Of a stretch of DNA of 10,244 bases, positions 7,358 to 10,244 are shown one piece after another. Positions within the stretch are counted from its first letter, which is position 1. Each line of letters begins with the position of its first letter. The position numbers and the translations under genes are program-made. The DNA is taken from contig DAOWOF010000063.1 of assembly GCA_030642205.1 (NCBI GenBank), positions 1 to 10,244 of the forward strand, in the 5' to 3' direction. Under the pieces are notes generated by a model that searched no databases, was not told the origin of the DNA, and worked only from the letters and a program-made list of their open reading frames with translations. This DNA is from Desulfobacteraceae bacterium. GTDB lineage: Bacteria; Desulfobacterota; DSM-4660; Desulfatiglandales; Desulfatiglandaceae.

Positions 7358-8164
7358 ATGCGTATTGGTGTTTATCAAAATCATTCTTTATTTGGACAAG
7401 TTGATTATAATATTAAAGAAGCCATAGACAGCATTTCAAGGATTAATGCTGACCTGATGGTTATGCCGGAATTATTCAATACCGGTTATCAATTTATTTC
7501 AAAGAAAGAACTTCGATCTCTGGCAGAAGATATCCCGTCTGGCAAAACCTGCCAGGCCATGCTTGAGCTGGCTCAAAAAAAGGATATGTTTCTTGTCTTT
7601 GGCATAGCTGAAAAAGATCAAGGCCATTGCTATAATTCCGCTGTAGTTTTAGGCCCTCAGGGGTTTATTGGCAAATATCGAAAAATTCATCTCTTTGACA
7701 ATGAGAAGCTCTTCTTTGATCCAGGCAATAGCGGATTTGAGGTGTTTGATCTAGGCCTTGCCAAAATTGGCATTATGATATGTTTTGACTGGTGGTTTCC
7801 GGAAGCTGCCAGGGTATTGGCCCTGAAAGGAGCGCAGATTATCTGTCATCCCTCCAATCTGGTGCTTGATCATTGCCAGGATGCTATGCAAACCCGTTCC
7901 ATTGAAAATGGCGTGTTTAGTCTTACATCCAATAGAATAGGAACAGAGGCCAGGGGGGGCAAATCCCCCTTAACATTCACAGGCCAAAGCCAGATTGTTG
8001 ACAATAAAGGCCGGATTTTACGCAGGATGAAAAAAACTGAAACAGGAATTGTCCTGGCCGGGATTGACGCCAAACAAGCGATTGACAAGAAGATTACACC
8101 ACTCAACGACCGGTTCAAGGATAGACGTCCTGAATTTTATCAACCTTTGATTAGAAATCAATAA
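7358..8164 (+). CDS. Carbon-nitrogen hydrolase (nitrilase superfamily)
   Basis: 268 residues from the ATG at 7358, a normal size for the superfamily; a TTG at 7283 would give 293. The start is chosen because MRIGVYQN is the usual first beta strand and GAGG precedes it. The catalytic set is visible: E38 in VMPELF, K109 in KYRKIHLF, E116 in DNEKLFF and the nucleophile C142 in GIMICFDWWFPEAAR. These soluble enzymes hydrolyse amides, carbamoyl groups or nitriles; the substrate is not readable here. The C-terminal NDRFKDRRPEFY (250-261) is common in small omega-amidase-like or carbamoyl-hydrolase-like members. It lies 130 bases after waaA in the same direction and probably ends the operon, though no strong terminator follows. 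A link to lipid A is not suggested by the family. Confidence 0.9.
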   Translation: MRIGVYQNHSLFGQVDYNIKEAIDSISRINADLMVMPELFNTGYQFISKKELRSLAEDIPSGKTCQAMLELAQKKDMFLVFGIAEKDQGHCYNSAVVLGPQGFIGKYRKIHLFDNEKLFFDPGNSGFEVFDLGLAKIGIMICFDWWFPEAARVLALKGAQIICHPSNLVLDHCQDAMQTRSIENGVFSLTSNRIGTEARGGKSPLTFTGQSQIVDNKGRILRRMKKTETGIVLAGIDAKQAIDKKITPLNDRFKDRRPEFYQPLIRNQ

Positions 8165-8418
8165 ATCTGATGGCATTTTCCCTTCAATAAGCTTCCACTA
8201 ATCTGCACTTTTGATTGCCTTTAAAAATAAGGCTTACATATGACACTCCAGTATGTTCAATGCAAACAGCAAAATATCCACAGCAACACCAATCTGATTA
8301 AACCATAAAAAAACTCGCCTAAGGGTCTGTCTCAAAATAAGTTGGACAATATCGTGCCCGGATTCAGGTTGGATTTGGTTGACATGACTGAACAAAGCAT
8401 CCTTGAAATGGCTTCTAA

Positions 8419-8471
8419 GTAACTGCGATGAAAGTTACTCCTATAATAAACGCCGGGATCTTTCACCCCGG
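8419..8471. other. Tandem hairpin pair in the intergenic region
   Basis: The first hairpin is GTAACT (8419-8424) with AGTTAC (8433-8438), loop 8 bases. The second is CCGGG (8453-8457) with CCCGG (8467-8471), loop 9 bases, extendable by a G-T pair. TATAAT lies between them. AGTTAC recurs at 8486-8491. The arrangement could be a small structured RNA, a repeat remnant or a regulatory leader. It does not match a riboswitch I know. Confidence 0.35.
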
Positions 8472-8504
8472 TTACATTGCTGAATAGTTACGGCATAAAA
8501 ATTG

Positions 8505-8519
8505 CTAAAATTATTTTAG
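8505..8519. promoter_or_regulatory. Perfect 15-base palindrome, possible operator
   Basis: CTAAAAT (8505-8511) and ATTTTAG (8513-8519) are perfect inverted arms around one T, 125 bases before the second kinase gene. A spacer this short suits a DNA-bound dimer better than an RNA hairpin. AT-rich palindromes also arise by chance in sequence of this composition. Confidence 0.3.
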
Positions 8520-8643
8520 AGCCTTTAAAAAAAAGGTGCCGGTTACAAAAGAGGAAAAGACCATATAATTCTCTTTGCTCCAATAATAGAGCAGGGATGG
8601 AAACTCCTCAAGATTATTGAAAAAAATTGATATACACAGCAAC

Positions 8644-10244
8644 ATGAAAAAACAATATGTCATATGGGCATTGTTTATCATCCTGATGGCAGGGATGATC
8701 TCCGCGGGGGTATATCTTGTAATTTCCCTGGAAAAAAAGGCATTAAAAGCTTCAACAGAAGACATCAAAAAGCATGTCAGGATTCTAGCGCATACAGCGA
8801 AAAACATTGAGGGGCTTGCAATAGCGGATATTTCATATCTTGGTGAAATGGAGATTTTTCAAAAAGGGCCATCTCCCCGCATAAGGAAGCGCTTGAAACG
8901 ATATTTTTCCAAATATAAATTTATTATTTCAAATATTATCTGGAGGACAAAGGAAAAGACACTCCTGAATATCAATCTATCAGATCAAAATAACTGTAGC
9001 TTTTCATCAAAACCAGCTCTTCCCCTTTCCCTCCTTCCTTACAGGGCAACAAAAGGATACGGGAATCTGGAATCTGAAGGCAGGCAAAAACTTTTTTTTA
9101 TAAAGCCGGTAACCAGCAAGGCTGGAACCCTGTCAAATCTGATTATAGTCTTTTCTCCTGAAAAGTTATTCCACCATATTACAGAACACACCCATACAGG
9201 AAAGGCTGCCAGAATATGGGTTATTGACCTTGAAAGAGATTATAAAAAAGGAGGAACTCTTCTGCCTTCAAAGAGAGCATTCAATTTGGCCGGTCCAAGG
9301 TTTAAAGGATTTCTTGAGGATGCCAATAAGGGCTTTGAGGGAACAGGACTGTTTACAAATATTGGTCAAAAAGGCTCAGACCAGAAAAAGGCACAAGAAT
9401 ATATAGCAGCGTATTATCCGTTTAAAATTATAAAAAGAAAATACTGTATTGGTATCTTTAAAAATAAAAACGATGTCCTCCATAATATCAGGCAAACAAA
9501 TCTGATCATAGGGATTCTTTCGCTTCTGACTATAGCTATCCTGTCCTCTTTGTTTTTAATCATCTTTTACAGAGAAAAAAATAACTTGCAAATTCAGGCA
9601 AGATTATCAGGCCAGCTTGAATCCACAAATTTTGACCTTGAAAAAGTAATCAAGAAACTGACAAATGAAATAGACTACTCGGAAAGGCTTATTAATAGCC
9701 AAAGCGATATGGTTATTGTTTGTGACAAATATGCCATTATTACCAAAGTTAATGATGCTACGCTTTCGGCCCTGGGATATTTCAGGGAAGAACTTAAAGG
9801 AATGCCTCTTGAAAAAATTGTAACGGGCAATGATGATCTGAAAATGGCACGGAATAAAGCCCTGAAAGGCACGAGGGTTAATGATTTTGAAACAACCTTT
9901 ATCACTAAAGAAAAAGATAACATTATTGTTTCCCTGAACAGCGCTATATTATTTAATGATAAAGGAATAATGATCGGAGCTATTGGCGTGGCAAGAGATA
10001 TAAGAGAGCGGAAAAAGATGCAAGACCAACTCCAAGACTACGCTGTCAACCTGGAGAAAATGGTAGAAGAAAGGACAAAAGAACTCAAAGAAAAAGAAGG
10101 GCAGCTGATTCAATCCGGCAAACTTGCGTCACTGGGCGAGATGGCCACCGGCATTGCCCATGAGATAAACCAGCCGCTTAATGTCATCAAGATGACTGCT
10201 ACAGGCATGCTTCATTTTCTAAAAAAAGGAAAGACAATTAGTTC
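8644..10244 (+). CDS. Membrane sensor histidine kinase, 3' end outside the window
   Basis: The reading frame from the ATG at 8644 is open to the right edge (533 complete codons), so only the N-terminal part is seen. Membrane helices lie at about 5-28 and 287-309 and enclose an extracytoplasmic domain of roughly 255 residues, a size typical of Cache-like sensors, though I cannot assign the fold. A short coiled-coil linker follows, then a PAS domain (about 345-455, ending in GVARDIRERKKM), a coiled coil with EERTKELKEKE (475-485), and the HisKA segment GKLASLGEMATGIAHEINQP (492-511) with acceptor H506. The AHEINQPL form is typical of DctB/FixL-like kinases. The ATPase domain and any adjacent regulator lie beyond 10244. 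The ribosome binding site is weak; a TTG at 8617 in the same frame is a less likely start. The 479-base upstream gap suggests its own promoter. Confidence 0.88.
   Translation, partial: MKKQYVIWALFIILMAGMISAGVYLVISLEKKALKASTEDIKKHVRILAHTAKNIEGLAIADISYLGEMEIFQKGPSPRIRKRLKRYFSKYKFIISNIIWRTKEKTLLNINLSDQNNCSFSSKPALPLSLLPYRATKGYGNLESEGRQKLFFIKPVTSKAGTLSNLIIVFSPEKLFHHITEHTHTGKAARIWVIDLERDYKKGGTLLPSKRAFNLAGPRFKGFLEDANKGFEGTGLFTNIGQKGSDQKKAQEYIAAYYPFKIIKRKYCIGIFKNKNDVLHNIRQTNLIIGILSLLTIAILSSLFLIIFYREKNNLQIQARLSGQLESTNFDLEKVIKKLTNEIDYSERLINSQSDMVIVCDKYAIITKVNDATLSALGYFREELKGMPLEKIVTGNDDLKMARNKALKGTRVNDFETTFITKEKDNIIVSLNSAILFNDKGIMIGAIGVARDIRERKKMQDQLQDYAVNLEKMVEERTKELKEKEGQLIQSGKLASLGEMATGIAHEINQPLNVIKMTATGMLHFLKKGKTIS

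Larger units (their letters stand above)
8165..8643. other. 479-base intergenic region with several inverted repeats
   Basis: No gene is supported. Features in order: a weak hairpin GCCTT (8217-8221) with AAGGC (8229-8233), without a T-run; a string GGGTCTGTCTCAAAATAAG from 8323 resembling insertion-sequence ends, with no matching opposite end; a stop-free run 8309-8419 ending in TAA (8420-8422) with no good start; two hairpins (8419-8438 and 8453-8471); a TATAAT at 8442-8447 with no good -35; the octamer CCGGTTAC at 8468-8475 and again at 8539-8546; and a palindrome at 8505-8519. The region separates the waaA operon from the second kinase and probably contains the kinase promoter and the end of the preceding operon. 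Confidence 0.5.

Noticed and set aside
8217..8233. Rho-independent terminator after the nitrilase
   Set aside because: The stem is only 5 base pairs with an A-rich loop, and no T-run follows.
8419..8500. c-di-GMP (GEMM) riboswitch before the second kinase
   Set aside because: The GGTTAC string is suggestive, but the conserved core of the GEMM class and its two-stem layout are not present.
8511..8807. Minus-strand open frame of 98 codons
   Set aside because: It overlaps the start of the second kinase in antisense, has no ribosome binding site and resembles no family; it is a shadow of coding sequence.
9224..9406. Plus-strand open frame of 60 codons
   Set aside because: It lies wholly inside the sensor domain of the second kinase, in another frame.

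Overview
The window looks like chromosomal DNA of a Gram-negative bacterium, most likely a sulfate-reducing member of the former Deltaproteobacteria (Desulfobacterales-like). The evidence is a Kdo transferase gene (waaA), which requires a lipopolysaccharide outer membrane, an NtrY-type kinase preceded by a DUF4390 gene, moderately AT-rich sequence, and short structured intergenic repeats containing 'TCGTAAA'. The lineage is inferred from family resemblance; there is no rRNA or other marker to fix it. All genes I can support lie on the + strand.

Layout. 1-337 has no secure gene and holds one copy of a structured repeat (111-258). 338-1087 is a NUDT6-type Nudix hydrolase. 1163-2890 is a YcaO-domain protein with a C-terminal TPR array. 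2891-3073 is almost filled by a second copy of the repeat (2935-3075), whose right end runs into the start codon of the next gene. 3074-3658 (DUF4390, exported), 3713-5944 (NtrY-like sensor kinase), 5956-7227 (waaA) and 7358-8164 (nitrilase-superfamily amidohydrolase) are in the same direction with gaps of 54, 11 and 130 bases and probably form one transcription unit. 8165-8643 is a 479-base intergenic stretch rich in small inverted repeats, with one segment resembling an insertion-sequence end. From 8644 a second membrane sensor kinase runs off the right edge. It is cut inside its HisKA domain, just after the phospho-acceptor histidine.

How the genes fit together. DUF4390 beside NtrY is a known neighbourhood, but the expected response regulator NtrX is absent and waaA follows the kinase by only 11 bases. 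This ties an envelope-facing sensor to lipid A-Kdo synthesis, at least by transcription. The nitrilase is probably a metabolic passenger of the operon. The Nudix and YcaO genes form a separate pair 75 bases apart; no RiPP precursor, TfuA or RimO gene lies nearby, so the YcaO substrate is unknown. The second kinase has no visible partner within the window.

The most interesting non-genic signal is the repeat. Its two copies are well diverged, yet each can form internal stems at equivalent places, and the first stem differs by pairing-compatible changes. I see no clear case for a wholly new multi-gene system here.
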